DNA of 64,000 bases from Phaeobacter sp. J2-8 (GCF_022867865.1 NZ_JALIEC010000003.1:124001-188000); one strand, 5' to 3'. Shown: positions 9,205 to 17,798, counted from the first letter of the stretch. The notes: generated from the letters alone by a model not told the origin. Program-made: numbers and translations.

Positions 9205-10035
9205 TCAAAGATTGTATTCACTGCGAACTTCAGCGAGGCACCGATTGCGCGATAACTTTGATCTTCCAGTTCTAGTTTTATTAAGTTCTTTGCAAAAAAA
9301 TGTGTCCCACAGTCTTTTGAAGGTCTTTTCTTCTTTTGAAAAGTCCCAATCCCCTCGCTGTCGCCAGTCAACAGCCCAACGTTTACACATCTCCCCAAAC
9401 AATTCACGGTTGAATGTGAGCACCAGAGTATCCACAGCTTCGATAGTTCTCTGCAGTAAAGCAAAGTCCACAGCTATCCGAACCGGATTGCTATACCTTC
9501 TGGCCTCGATCTGAACTGCGTTCCTCCCGGGCAGGACTCCACCGTTATGGACGATCCCGTGGCGCAAATGACAAGCTATATCGAATTGTTCAAGGGGGCC
9601 CTTGAAGCTTGAGTCCTTCAATTCGAAACTCAAGTAACCTCGGGCGGCTTTAACAAGCTCGGCTTTGGAGCTGAAAGACAGGTGTTCGAACGCGCTCCTT
9701 CTGAATTCTGCATGCCCGTGCCAGAGCACTCCACCAAGATTTATCTGCTTTTCCGCAGCCACCTGCCGACAGATGGGACATGATTCCAGTGTCACCGATA
9801 ATATAGAACGAAAGTATGCTTCTGCCGCTGAAACCGAGCCCAGCAAGAGCAAACCTCCTAGGTGCTGGTTTTCAGACAATCGTTTCGCTGTTCCATATGA
9901 AAGTAAACTGCGTGAGTGCTCAACATATGCGTCGATGGGGCTTGGAAATTGGGTCTCTTTCAAAAATGCGTCTATCGAACCGATGCTGCTCGAAGAAGGC
10001 GCAGCATTCACGTAATCTACGATAGAGAAGTTCAT
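9205..10035 (-). CDS. HEPN-domain protein, putative ribonuclease effector
   Basis: 276 residues. A helix-rich region from about residue 55 (LGGLLLLGSVSAAEAYFRSIL) leads to HLRHGIVHNGG, which contains the HEPN catalytic motif R-x4-H (R158, H163) followed by Asn. This spacing is that of RiboL-PSP/Cthe_2314-like HEPN nucleases that cleave RNA in toxin and anti-phage systems. There is no signal peptide or membrane segment. Its ATG overlaps the stop of the ATPase gene (ATGA at 10035-10032), so the two are translationally coupled and probably form one system, with the ATPase acting as sensor or regulator. No known named system is matched with certainty. Confidence 0.65.
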   Translation of the reverse strand: MNFSIVDYVNAAPSSSSIGSIDAFLKETQFPSPIDAYVEHSRSLLSYGTAKRLSENQHLGGLLLLGSVSAAEAYFRSILSVTLESCPICRQVAAEKQINLGGVLWHGHAEFRRSAFEHLSFSSKAELVKAARGYLSFELKDSSFKGPLEQFDIACHLRHGIVHNGGVLPGRNAVQIEARRYSNPVRIAVDFALLQRTIEAVDTLVLTFNRELFGEMCKRWAVDWRQRGDWDFSKEEKTFKRLWDTFFCKELNKTRTGRSKLSRNRCLAEVRSEYNL

Positions 10036-11759
10036 GATACGTGCTCTTCAGCATGTCCAACAATCCTCTGAGCTCGTACTTTTCCAACATAGGGAATGCC
10101 AAGCAATGCCTCTCTGTTGGCATCAATAAGGATATCGCGCACTTTACGAATGCTGGAGTTTTTCTTGATCCGCGTTTCCATTCGTTTTGAAATGGGAAGG
10201 ACCGATATGTCCTGTTGCACAAGTGCTTCATACGTCGAAGACGGCTTGAGTTGCTCACCACAGTTGGAACAGAATCTGGCTTCAGGATTGCTTCGGGGAG
10301 TTGAGCAAACATGGCATAGAGGTAGCGAGAGGACGAAATCTTCGGCACCGACCCCAGCGGTTTCGAGGATTGATGTCGTCGTAAGTCGGGGCCAAGCTTG
10401 ATGCTTAGGAGCGCGTATAACCTTTAGAAAAGAGGAAATGGATTTGGTCCTGCTGCCCACAATGATGTTTTCAGTGGTAATATCACCGGTGTGAACTTGA
10501 TAGTGCTGGAACGAGCCCTTTTCACCTTTCAATATTGATCCTGATGGCATGATAAGACCGGAGTACTGTAAAAACCCAAATACCTTATCGATATCCGATC
10601 CGACAGGTGTCTTGATGGCAAATTGGAATCCCTGTTTTTCTAGTGTTTTACCTTTATTATATTCTTTTATTTGAGAAAGGATGGCTTGATAAACCTTTGA
10701 TCCATTTCTGACATAGCTTTCGTAAGAAGGGAGCTTTGCAGTCAATGAATCAAAGACCGCGTGCGACATATCCCGTCCTGCTCGCGACAGGCGCAGCACT
10801 TTGTTTTTATTCAACGATCCATCTGACGTCGTATAGGAATCGGGAGAATTGTAGATAGATCTTAGCATGCCCAAAAAACCTCTAGGAATGCCAAATGACG
10901 CATGGGCTAGAAATCTAATATCTTCTTCATTCTTGGAAACAAAATCGAGCCCGGTGCCCTCAAACCTCTTTTTAGCGAGTGAAACCATAAAGTCTTCATA
11001 CTCAATTCCTGAAGGCCTTACCCAAGCGTCAATTTGTTCGGCATCATGACCAACATGGAAGCTGGCCGAATGAGACGTGATTCCAGGATATACAGCTGCC
11101 TTTGGTGAAATTAGGCGTGATTTTATAGCTCTGAAAAAATCGAAGAAATCTTCTTGTTGTTTCTCCGAAAATGAATGCGCCGCGTCATCAATCAAGATGA
11201 CTACCCTCCTCAGACCATTTTCAACAGAAAGGTCATCTACAAGCTCGGAGAGGAAGCTAATGGTGAATTGTTCGACTAGGTCTCCGTCGGCCCGGCTAGC
11301 TTCAAGTGCATCGATTAACCTAGTAATCTTGGCCTTTGACGGGAAGTCACCCGGCAGTGTAAGACTGTCTGATTGTTCTTCTGTGTCCCAAACCGCCGCA
11401 ATCACCTTCAGAACTAACCAAGCTTTAAACCAATACGAAGCGTTTGGCCCGCTCACGTAGAATGGCTCAAGCTTCAGTGCTAGCTTGAAATTCACGTAAA
11501 TCGGAACCGCTTTTTCCGCATCATTTTCAAGAATCCGATAGAACGCTTTGCGCATCAGGGTGCTTTTGCCGCACCCTCTGGGCCCGATTAGCAACTTTGC
11601 CCCGCCGCCCATCAGCTTCTTTAGGATACTGGCCTCGTTCGGGTGTTCAGCGGCAAGTAATAGAAACTTGTCTCTGTCGATATACTCCGCCTGCTCAACG
11701 AAGTTCTCTTCGAATGGTAGCACTTCATTTGGTTCGTCAGTCAGGCCAGTTGACGTCAT
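10032..11759 (-). CDS. P-loop ATPase with zinc ribbon and helix-hairpin-helix tail (partner of HEPN protein)
   Basis: 575 residues. Walker A GPRGCGKST at 59-67 and Walker B VVILIDDAAH at 186-195 mark an AAA/ORC-like or STAND-like NTPase. LPLCHVCSTPRSNPEARFC (residues 479-497, continuing SNC) holds four Cys (482, 485, 497, 500), a zinc ribbon. LLGIPYVGKVRAQRI at 552-566 resembles a helix-hairpin-helix DNA-binding motif. The central region gives no recognised family. First gene of a two-gene operon with the HEPN protein (4-base overlap). ATG 11759 is preceded by AGGA and GAAGAA. Codon use and A+T content differ from the chromosome, indicating transfer. Inferred role: senses infection or nucleic acid and controls the HEPN nuclease. 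Confidence 0.7.
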   Translation of the reverse strand: MTSTGLTDEPNEVLPFEENFVEQAEYIDRDKFLLLAAEHPNEASILKKLMGGGAKLLIGPRGCGKSTLMRKAFYRILENDAEKAVPIYVNFKLALKLEPFYVSGPNASYWFKAWLVLKVIAAVWDTEEQSDSLTLPGDFPSKAKITRLIDALEASRADGDLVEQFTISFLSELVDDLSVENGLRRVVILIDDAAHSFSEKQQEDFFDFFRAIKSRLISPKAAVYPGITSHSASFHVGHDAEQIDAWVRPSGIEYEDFMVSLAKKRFEGTGLDFVSKNEEDIRFLAHASFGIPRGFLGMLRSIYNSPDSYTTSDGSLNKNKVLRLSRAGRDMSHAVFDSLTAKLPSYESYVRNGSKVYQAILSQIKEYNKGKTLEKQGFQFAIKTPVGSDIDKVFGFLQYSGLIMPSGSILKGEKGSFQHYQVHTGDITTENIIVGSRTKSISSFLKVIRAPKHQAWPRLTTTSILETAGVGAEDFVLSLPLCHVCSTPRSNPEARFCSNCGEQLKPSSTYEALVQQDISVLPISKRMETRIKKNSSIRKVRDILIDANREALLGIPYVGKVRAQRIVGHAEEHVS

Positions 11760-12498
11760 TTCTTCGCATTCCTATCTAATACAAACAATCGCTTCCGACC
11801 TCATTTCAGAGCCTTCCGATCGAATTACCCATTCGAAACGGACGGGGTTCAGACCAAGCAGCCTTTCCTGAGCAGCATAGTTTTGCAAGTCCATTTGGGT
11901 CGTTGGACCATGATCACTCCGATCATTTCAAGCCTTCTATGTCATTATTCGTCGCGGACGCTACAATGCGTTCAGCCTACATTCGTAGCACCGAATGATC
12001 GATATCTAAGGGCTGAGGTATCACATGCTCTGCGAATGTCTAAGCCTTTGCTTGACTTGCGGGGCCCGGTAGCGCTCAGGCTGTCTGAACGAATTGAATG
12101 TCCGCTTCATAAGTCGACGGCTTGTGCGTTCCGCTTCTTCAGCGAACTTCCGATTCCCGCCCTATTTTTGGGTCGCATTTCTGAAGCCCCAACCGCTCTA
12201 TCACTGATCACAGGTTTCCCCCCATGCCCCTTGCACACGCGCCCGCGAGGGTGCCGTGGGGTGTGACCTTGTAGGGGGCGGGGTGCTTGACGGTCCATCG
12301 TGCGACCGTGCGGGATGGGGAAATCGTCAGGCCGGGGGTGGGGAACTGTGGCCCGACAGGGTGACCTGTCTCAATAGGGCAAGCCCCAGTGAGTCGTCTC
12401 AGTCACACCTCGAAAGCGTCTCACAAGAATGTCTATTGACGTTTTGAGGCAATCAGCAGAGAACATCTAAGACCCGTGTGATACAGTGAGGCATCGCC
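11760..12498. other. Intergenic stretch between ATPase and serine recombinase
   Basis: About 740 bp without a convincing gene. A plus-strand frame at 11883-12266 has no ribosome-binding site and a composition unlike a protein. The promoter of the minus-strand ATPase operon should lie near 11760-11900, and that of the recombinase gene near 12430-12490 (TTGACG at 12435). Composition shifts from A+T-rich to G+C-rich around 12200, suggesting a junction between cargo modules. Confidence 0.5.
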
Positions 12499-13116
12499 AT
12501 GACCCTTGAGACCATCCCCGACCGCAGCGACACCCAGACGGCCCCGCATACGGGCCAGATGATCGGATACGCCCGCACGTCCACCCTTGACCAGAAGGCA
12601 GGGCTGGAGGCCCAACGCCGTGATCTTGAACGGGTCGGATGCCAGCGGCTCTTCATCGAACAGGTGTCGTCGGTCGATGTGAAAGAACGGCATGAGCTGG
12701 CGCGGGCGCTGGATCACATCCGGGCGGGGGATACCCTTGTCGTGACCCGTCTGGATCGTTTGGCGCGGTCATCGCAGCACCTTTTGGAGATACTTGAAAC
12801 GCTCACCGCCAAGGGTGCTGCGCTGCGTATCCTCAATATGGGGATCGACACGGGCACCCCCACGGGCAAGCTGATGCTGACGATCATGGGCGGCGTGGCA
12901 GAGTTTGAACGCGAGATCATGCTGGAACGCCAGCGCGAAGGCATCGCCAAGGCCAAGGCTGCGGGGAAATACAAGGGCCGCAAGCCGACCGCACGGGCGA
13001 AGGCCGATGAAGTCATAGCACTGGCGGCAGATGGGGTCGGCGCAACCGAGATTTCCCGGCGTCTGGGCATAGGGAGGGCGTCTGTTTATCGGATACTTGG
13101 TGACAGGAAAGTTTGA
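12499..13116 (+). CDS. Serine recombinase (resolvase/invertase family)
   Basis: 205 residues. The catalytic domain begins IGYARTSTLDQKAGLEAQRR with the nucleophile Ser (S28 of the long form). It continues with TLVVTRLDRLARSSQHL, GKLMLTIMGGVAEFEREIMLERQREGIAKAKAAGKYKGRK and a C-terminal helix-turn-helix (GVGATEISRRLGIGRASVYRIL). This is the full architecture of small DNA invertases and resolvases. An alternative start is the Met at 12559. No paired inversion sites are evident nearby. It may resolve multimers of the element or be a passenger of an earlier transposon. Confidence 0.92.
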   Translation: MTLETIPDRSDTQTAPHTGQMIGYARTSTLDQKAGLEAQRRDLERVGCQRLFIEQVSSVDVKERHELARALDHIRAGDTLVVTRLDRLARSSQHLLEILETLTAKGAALRILNMGIDTGTPTGKLMLTIMGGVAEFEREIMLERQREGIAKAKAAGKYKGRKPTARAKADEVIALAADGVGATEISRRLGIGRASVYRILGDRKV

Positions 13117-13643
13117 ATCAAGATTTCAATGTCGCGCAGGCAGGGGAGCTGTTAGCCTCTGACAAAGCTCACGAATCCGAAAGTTGCATAGAATTGGAAT
13201 ACCCGCCCGCATCAATTTAGGGTTGCCCCAGTTGGAGAACCTATTTGGTTTCATTCGACCTGTCCTCTCGTTCTCACACCTGACAGATAACCCAGAGACG
13301 CGAGCATTTTGAGAAATACTACCCCCGTCCCGTTGGGATCGTTAAAATTGGCTGGTTCGTTATCTTTCGGTGCGCCTTTTGGTTCGAGATCACCTGACAG
13401 AACAAACGGAATAGCGGACTGACCCCAGCACCTGCAAAGCCATAAAGGCTCGCCGGTTTTGCCCCCTCAAAGGGCTCCTCATCCTGGGCCAATCGACAGA
13501 ACGCCCGCCCTTGAGGCGGCGCTAGACGACCCCTCCCCCCGCAAAGTACCCCCCCGAGTTCCGCTTGGGGGGCTTCTTGCGTTCACGCCCAACGTCACCC
13601 TCGTGGGCTTCCCCTCATACATCTGCATTCAAGGAGCATCCAC
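13117..13643. other. Intergenic stretch with a diverged copy of the 55-nt island repeat
   Basis: No gene is recognised. Around 13383-13432 the sequence GATCACCTGACA... GACCCC-GCACC is a diverged copy of the repeat units at 15109-15164 and 15212-15265. A G+C-rich hairpin (13550-13572) precedes the next gene. Confidence 0.5.
13550..13577 (+). terminator. Hairpin with six-base C/G stem, possible terminator
   Basis: CCCCCC (13550-13555) pairs with GGGGGG (13567-13572) around an 11-nt loop and is followed by CTTCTT. The T-run is weak, so termination efficiency is uncertain. It could end transcription from the serine recombinase gene before the 13644 gene. Confidence 0.4.
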
Positions 13644-14279
13644 ATGCAGCCTATCAACCCCCGTGCTTTCGCACGATCCGCAGCCGACCAGATCATTGCC
13701 CGTGACTTTGGGCGGGTCTATGGCGTCACAACTCTGACCGAATACTTCGACCTGATCGACCGCCGAAGCACGGCACATTTGATCCAATGCCAGGCAAACC
13801 GTGTTATCCGCACGGCTGGCCACCAGCGCCGCAAAGCCCGCCTGACAATCGAAGGCGGACAGCTTTTGGTTTCTATCCCGATGAACGACCCGCGTTCCGG
13901 TCGTCCTGTCTGGGCCGTGACAGATTTCGGTATCTGGATTGACCTTTTGGAAGGCGGTTTCGATGCGGCTTGGGTCTACAATCACAAGGGCGAAAACCGC
14001 CGGTTTGGTCAGGTGCGCATCGCTGTGCCGGTCGCGGCTGGTTATCAGAAAGCGGCGGTTACCCGGATCATCACCAACGCCAAGGCAGGTCAACAAGCCC
14101 GGACACGGGATGGCAACCCACTCAACCTGCGGCGTTCCAACCTCTACATTCTCGGCCAGCCCGGAACAGCACAGGGCCGCGTGGGTCGCGCCAAGACTGA
14201 CACTCTGGGCAACTACAGGGCGTCCGTAGAAGTGCGCCGGGCGCTGGCCCGTAAAAGCCGTGGCGCGGCCGACCAATGA
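13644..14279 (+). CDS. HNH/AP2-like hypothetical protein of the island
   Basis: 211 residues from ATG 13644, preceded by AAGGAG at 13631-13636. The C-terminal stretch RDGNPLNLRRSNLYIL resembles the D-G-NPLNNRxxNLR block found at the end of phage HNH homing-type endonucleases. It is followed by a segment (RVGRAKTDTLGNYRASVEV) like the AP2-type DNA-binding strand. I cannot place the catalytic His residues of an HNH fold with confidence. Its stop overlaps the next gene's ATG (ATGA at 14276-14279), so the two are coupled. Function remains a guess: DNA-binding or nicking protein of the element. Confidence 0.55.
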   Translation: MQPINPRAFARSAADQIIARDFGRVYGVTTLTEYFDLIDRRSTAHLIQCQANRVIRTAGHQRRKARLTIEGGQLLVSIPMNDPRSGRPVWAVTDFGIWIDLLEGGFDAAWVYNHKGENRRFGQVRIAVPVAAGYQKAAVTRIITNAKAGQQARTRDGNPLNLRRSNLYILGQPGTAQGRVGRAKTDTLGNYRASVEVRRALARKSRGAADQ

Positions 14280-14956
14280 GCCTTGACCCTATCGAGGGCT
14301 TTGCGATGGGGGGTGCGGGCGACCGTGTCCCTTCAACGACCCGGGATTGCCCCAGCTGCGGTTCCAGATTTCAGCCGCGCCGAAAGAACCAGATGTATTG
14401 CATCCCGGCTTGTCAGAAGAAGGCCAGCCGAAACAGTGCTCGTGGGTCAACGTCCGCCAGTGACAGCCCCGACCGCCGGTATGTGAAGCGCCGTCAAAGG
14501 GCCACCTTGGCATGGTTGAACGAAACCTACCATGCGACCCCGCCAAGGCAACGTCTGGGGCTTCTCAAGGCCTGGCTGGACGCGGCCCGGGGCGGCGATA
14601 CGCATCTGCGGTGCGTTCTGTCCCGACCAGACTTCACCAAGGCGGACCACGACAGAGCCACATGTTTCCGCAACAGCCGTGCTTATCCCCCTGTGCCGTA
14701 TCTGGCAGATCGGTTTGCCAAACGTCTTCTGAATTGCCGGGTCTGGGATTGGGTGTCAGGCCGCGCCGGTGAACCTGAAACAGGCAAGGTGGAAAACAGC
14801 CCAGTGCCGCACAGTGACCAAGTTCGAGAAATCCACCCTCACCCAAGGGGGTCGGATAGACCGGCAACAGCCTGCTACGAACAAGACCCGGCGGCGTTCC
14901 TGCAACGTATCCGGAATATGCGACTGGCGCAGGAACGGGCGGGGCGGAACGGCTAA
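14276..14956 (+). CDS. Zinc-ribbon hypothetical protein of the island
   Basis: 226 residues. Residues 25-45 (CPSCGSRFQPRRKNQMYC, then IPAC) hold a CxxC...CxxxC set typical of a zinc ribbon. The middle part (RQRATLAWLNETYHATPPRQRLGLLKAWLDAARGG, then LRCVLSRPDF) is soluble and helix-rich, a composition often seen in small phage or plasmid accessory proteins. No family is recognised. It is translationally coupled to the HNH-like gene. The 3' part overlaps the first copy of the ATCCACCCTCACCC repeat (14835-14848), so the C-terminus may be recent. Confidence 0.5.
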   Translation: MSLDPIEGFAMGGAGDRVPSTTRDCPSCGSRFQPRRKNQMYCIPACQKKASRNSARGSTSASDSPDRRYVKRRQRATLAWLNETYHATPPRQRLGLLKAWLDAARGGDTHLRCVLSRPDFTKADHDRATCFRNSRAYPPVPYLADRFAKRLLNCRVWDWVSGRAGEPETGKVENSPVPHSDQVREIHPHPRGSDRPATACYEQDPAAFLQRIRNMRLAQERAGRNG

Positions 14957-14960
14957 TCCG

Positions 14961-15069
14961 CCCTCACCCAGTATATATAGGGGACATTCCGGGGTTACTT
15001 CCGGGGTGTCCGGACGACCGAACAAGAGCGATGGCGGCACAATCCACCCTCACCCAATATATATAAGGG
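14961..15069 (+). repeat. Repeated CCCTCACCCA-rTATATATA-rGGG motif
   Basis: CCCTCACCCAGTATATATAG (14961-14980) and CCCTCACCCAATATATATAA (15047-15066) lie 86 bp apart and are followed by GGG. A shortened copy without the TATATATA core is at 14839-14848 and an inverted one near 15197-15210. The alternating TA core could be a promoter, a melting site or a recombination site; the sequence alone does not decide. Confidence 0.55.
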
Positions 15070-15108
15070 TGCGTTGCGGGATCGTCGGGGGTGGCCTTCA
15101 AGATGTCG

Positions 15109-15265
15109 ATCGGTCGGGGATCACCTGACAAAGAATAGATGTGACAGGATACCGACCCCGGCACCGCAACGAACATGACGGATGACTGGCTCGGAGTTGT
15201 GAGGGTGGATCATCGGTCGGAGATCGTCCGACAAGACACTCCATCTGGGATACAGACCCCGGCAC
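15109..15265 (+). repeat. Two direct repeats of about 55 nt
   Basis: 15109-15164 and 15212-15265 share ATCGGTCGGrGATC, a GACA segment in the middle and GATACmGACCCCGGCAC at the end, at 103-bp spacing. A third diverged copy lies at 13383-13432. Interiors differ while ends are kept, as in structured RNA or protein-binding iterons. No gene occupies them. Confidence 0.55.
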
Positions 15266-15559
15266 ATGAAAGACTATCAAAGCTGGCTGGGTCTGTTCCC
15301 TGTAATGGGCTTCTTGTTCTGGATGACCCGACAGACCGACCACCTTAGAAGACACCTCAAACGACAACATGGGTCTGGCCAAATTCGTCCCCTTGAAGGT
15401 TCCCCCGAGACAGTCCGTTCCCCGTCCGATGGTCTTCCCTTGATCGGCCTAATCCTGTATCCGGTGGAAGGGTGACGACCAGTCCACTTGTGGGTTTATT
15501 CCACGACCGGCGGCACCTTCCTTCTGACAGATGTAACCATCGCCTTGGAGGGCACGACC

Positions 15560-15682
15560 ATGACCATACAATTCGAGAAATCCCCGCGCATCCACCGGCA
15601 TGAGCCATGGGTCTACCTCATCCGCTGGCCCGGTGAATGGCAACTGTGCCTGCCGTCATGGGCTGTGCGGCTGACTTGGTAA
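15560..15682 (+). CDS. Small hypothetical protein
   Basis: 40 residues (MTIQFEKSPRIHRHEPWVYL...). It is supported by GGAGG at 15547-15551, 8 bases before ATG 15560. No family is recognised; the aromatic-rich second half (WVYLIRWPGEWQLCLPSW) could be amphipathic. It stands alone between repeats near the right end of the element. Confidence 0.35.
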   Translation: MTIQFEKSPRIHRHEPWVYLIRWPGEWQLCLPSWAVRLTW

Positions 15683-16024
15683 GCAGACCGCAAAGAACCG
15701 GGGAAGGTGTCACCATCGCACCTTTCCCGCGACCACATGGCAGGGACTCTGAGCGGTGATGTGAGGGGCTTGCGGTGCAGCCTATGCGGCCCTGCCCAGC
15801 GTGTTAGATCGAGCCTTAGGGGCCTCTGAGAGCTTACCAATGCCGTCTGGGTGCTAATATCGGGGCGGCGTGATCGCGCTAGACCCCGCCACGATTGCCA
15901 AAGGCATTCCGAGGGTGGAAGTCTCCAACATCGGCCTGCGGCTGTATCCACATTTCACTACACAACAGCCAAAACCGTTGCTAATAATTGAGTGTAAACA
16001 AAGGATTGTGGATACGGCAGAACC
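15683..16024. other. Non-coding right end of the island with arm-type repeats
   Basis: No gene is recognised. GTATCCACA is present at 15945-15953 and its inverse TGTGGATAC at 16007-16015, matching the pair beside attL. The stretch from about 15940 to attR is A+T-richer than the rest, as expected for an attP arm. Confidence 0.55.
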
Positions 16025-16040
16025 CGTGTGGGGGCACCAT
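16025..16040 (+). repeat. Attachment site, right (attR)
   Basis: CGTGTGGGGGCACCAT exactly repeats the last bases of tRNA-Thr (7400-7415). The upstream C makes CCGTG here, which is the sequence needed for a proper tRNA T stem, supporting a missing base in the tRNA copy. Confidence 0.85.
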
Positions 16041-16206
16041 TTTCTTATCCAAAATCATCCAATGACATCCGATTAACCCTTGTTTATAAGGGTTTCGTGA
16101 TCACCCTTTGTCCGATGCTGTTTAGCTGCATCCGATACAATACCCCCTGATTGGGGGTGATTGTGGGGGATATCAAATTTGAGTCGGCAAAGTGATACCC
16201 CCAACC

Positions 16207-17341
16207 ATGCCATTGTCAGGTATTCAGGTCCGCAACCTTAAGCCCCGTGAAAAGGCGTTCAAAGTCTCTGATTTTGAGGGATTGTTCGTGTTGGTAAAGC
16301 CGAACGGCTCCAAACTTTGGCAGATGAAGTACCGGCTTTACGGAAAAGAGCGCCTGCTTTCGATTGGCGTGTATCCAGACGTGTCCTTGGCACAGGCCCG
16401 CAAGGCCAAAGACGAGACGCGCGCCAAAGTCGCGGCAAAGATTGACCCCAGCGAAGCCAAGCAAACCGAAAAAAGGGTGAAGCGGGAAGAAGCGGGGCAG
16501 ACGTTCGAAAAGATCGGTGCTCAGTTTTTGGAAAAACAGCGCAAGGAGGGCAAGACAAAGGCCACGCTGGACAAGACGGCATACCATCTGAAACTTGCCA
16601 ATAGCGATTTTGGACGTCGCCCGATAACCGAGATCACCGCACCAATGATTTCTTAAGGCCCTGCGAAAGGTTGAGGCGAAGGGTAACTATGAAACGGCCC
16701 ACCGCCTGCGGGCGCGGATCGGGTCTGTGTTTCGCTAAGCCGTCGCTGGCGGTATGGCAGAGGTTGATCCAACCTATGCCCTTCGCGATGCACTGATCCG
16801 TCCGACACGTGTTCACCGCGCCGCAATTACAGAACCCAAGGCGCTGGGCCAATTGTTACGTGAGATCGACGTTTTCGACGGTCAAGCTACGACGCGCATC
16901 GGTTTGCAGCTTCTAGCCATGCTTGCCCAACGTCCCGGAGAAATCCGCCATGCCAAGTGGGCCGAAATAGACTTTTCCAACAAGGTTTGGGCCATCCCAG
17001 CTGAAAAGATGAAAATGCGCCGTGATCATGTTGTGCCCCTTCCTGCACAAGCGATTGCGCTTCTTGACGAGCTGCGTCGGATGAATGGCAACGGCGAGTA
17101 CTTGTTTCCGTCCCTACGTACATGGAAACGTCCTATGTCGGAAAACACGCTGAACGCCGCGCTGCGCCGCATGGGATATTCTGGAGACGAAATGACTGCG
17201 CATGGCTTTCGCGTATCATTCTCAACCTTAGCAAACGAAAGCGGGCTTTGGCATCCAGACGCGATTGAACGGGCGTTGGCGCAAGTCGAGAGGAGCGAAG
17301 TGCGGCGGGCCTATGCAAGAGGGGATCATTGGGAGGAATGA
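16207..17341 (+). pseudogene. P4-type tyrosine integrase, decayed
   Basis: The N-terminus (IQVRNLKPREKAFKVSDFEG, then YPDVSLAQARKAKDETRAKV) is the DUF4102 arm-binding domain of P4/CP4 integrases. The catalytic part (LAQRPGEIRHAKWAEIDF, HGFRVSFSTLANESG, VRRAYARGDHWEE) keeps Arg, HxxR and Tyr. Three lesions break it: an extra base near 16652 (ATT-TCTTAA), a TAA at 16736-16738 inside FR-AVAGGM, and TGA at 17339-17341 where family members continue with Arg (DHWEER; the next codons VKLADWW still match). It starts 170 bp after attR, so an older island probably used the same tRNA-Thr site. Because other indels here may be sequence errors, only the two nonsense changes argue firmly for decay. Confidence 0.75.
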
Positions 17342-17397
17342 GTGAAGCTCGCAGATTGGTGGGCAAGTTCTCTTGATCAGATGAAAAGACCAGTTCA

Positions 17398-17798
17398 GTG
17401 GCAGCTCACGCCAAAGAAAAACTTGTCGACGAAATCATCAACGACGCGCTGGGCAGTCTGTCAGATTGGAACAAGCCAGAAGCGCGACCGTCGGTTGGGC
17501 CAAAGTTCCCAGAGCTGGCAGAACAATTCAGCCAAGACATTCAAGGTATCAAACAAGAGCTTCGCGGTAAGCTTAGCAAACGGTCATTTGAAGATTTAAA
17601 AAAGTCGTTATGTTGAAATCAACTATCACGGAACCAGAACCCTGCGGGGCCCCGAAGGCGTAGACTTTCAAATGGTTGCCAAGATCAAGGCGCTAAAGTG
17701 TAGAGAGCCAGCTTGGTTTATCGCTGGTTGGCACATCAAGGATTTGGAATTGGACGTTCCACATTGGAGAGCGTTTTCACGCGGAAGTTTGGTCGAAC
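17398..17798 (+). pseudogene. Hypothetical protein, frameshifted and cut by IS insertion
   Basis: From GTG 17398 the frame reads AAHAKEKLVDEIINDALG, later KFPELAEQFSQDIQGIKQEL. It breaks at the A-run 17598-17603. In the next frame it continues YVEINYHGTRTLRGPEGVDF and DLELDVPHWRAFSRG up to the IS left end at 17799. The joined product is about 133 residues and has no recognised family. Its 3' end is missing and is not found on the other side of the IS. Confidence 0.4.

Larger units (their letters stand above)
7400..16040. mobile_element. Integrated genomic island in tRNA-Thr
   Basis: About 8.6 kb bounded by the 16-bp direct repeat at 7400-7415 and 16025-16040. It carries, in order, a tyrosine integrase, a small inverted-repeat element, a HEPN/ATPase pair on the minus strand, a serine recombinase, an HNH-like gene, a zinc-ribbon gene and dispersed repeats. 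The ATPase/HEPN block is visibly more A+T-rich than the flanking chromosome. No replication, structural or conjugation genes are recognised, so it looks like a small integrative element or satellite carrying a cargo cassette. Confidence 0.8.

Noticed and set aside
8630-9208. Minus-strand frame across the integrase end and the 164-bp element
   Set aside because: It overlaps the integrase gene antisense and its unique part lies in the inverted-repeat element; no start signal.
11883-12266. 127-codon plus-strand frame upstream of the serine recombinase
   Set aside because: No ribosome-binding site, an odd composition (Pro, Arg and Cys-rich end) and no similarity that I recognise.
14961-15265. 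CRISPR array
   Set aside because: Only two or three repeats of unequal spacing (86 and 103 bp) and diverged interiors, no cas genes; not a CRISPR.
15870-16076. Plus-strand frame crossing attR
   Set aside because: It runs through the attachment site and arm repeats, and cannot be a conserved gene of either island.
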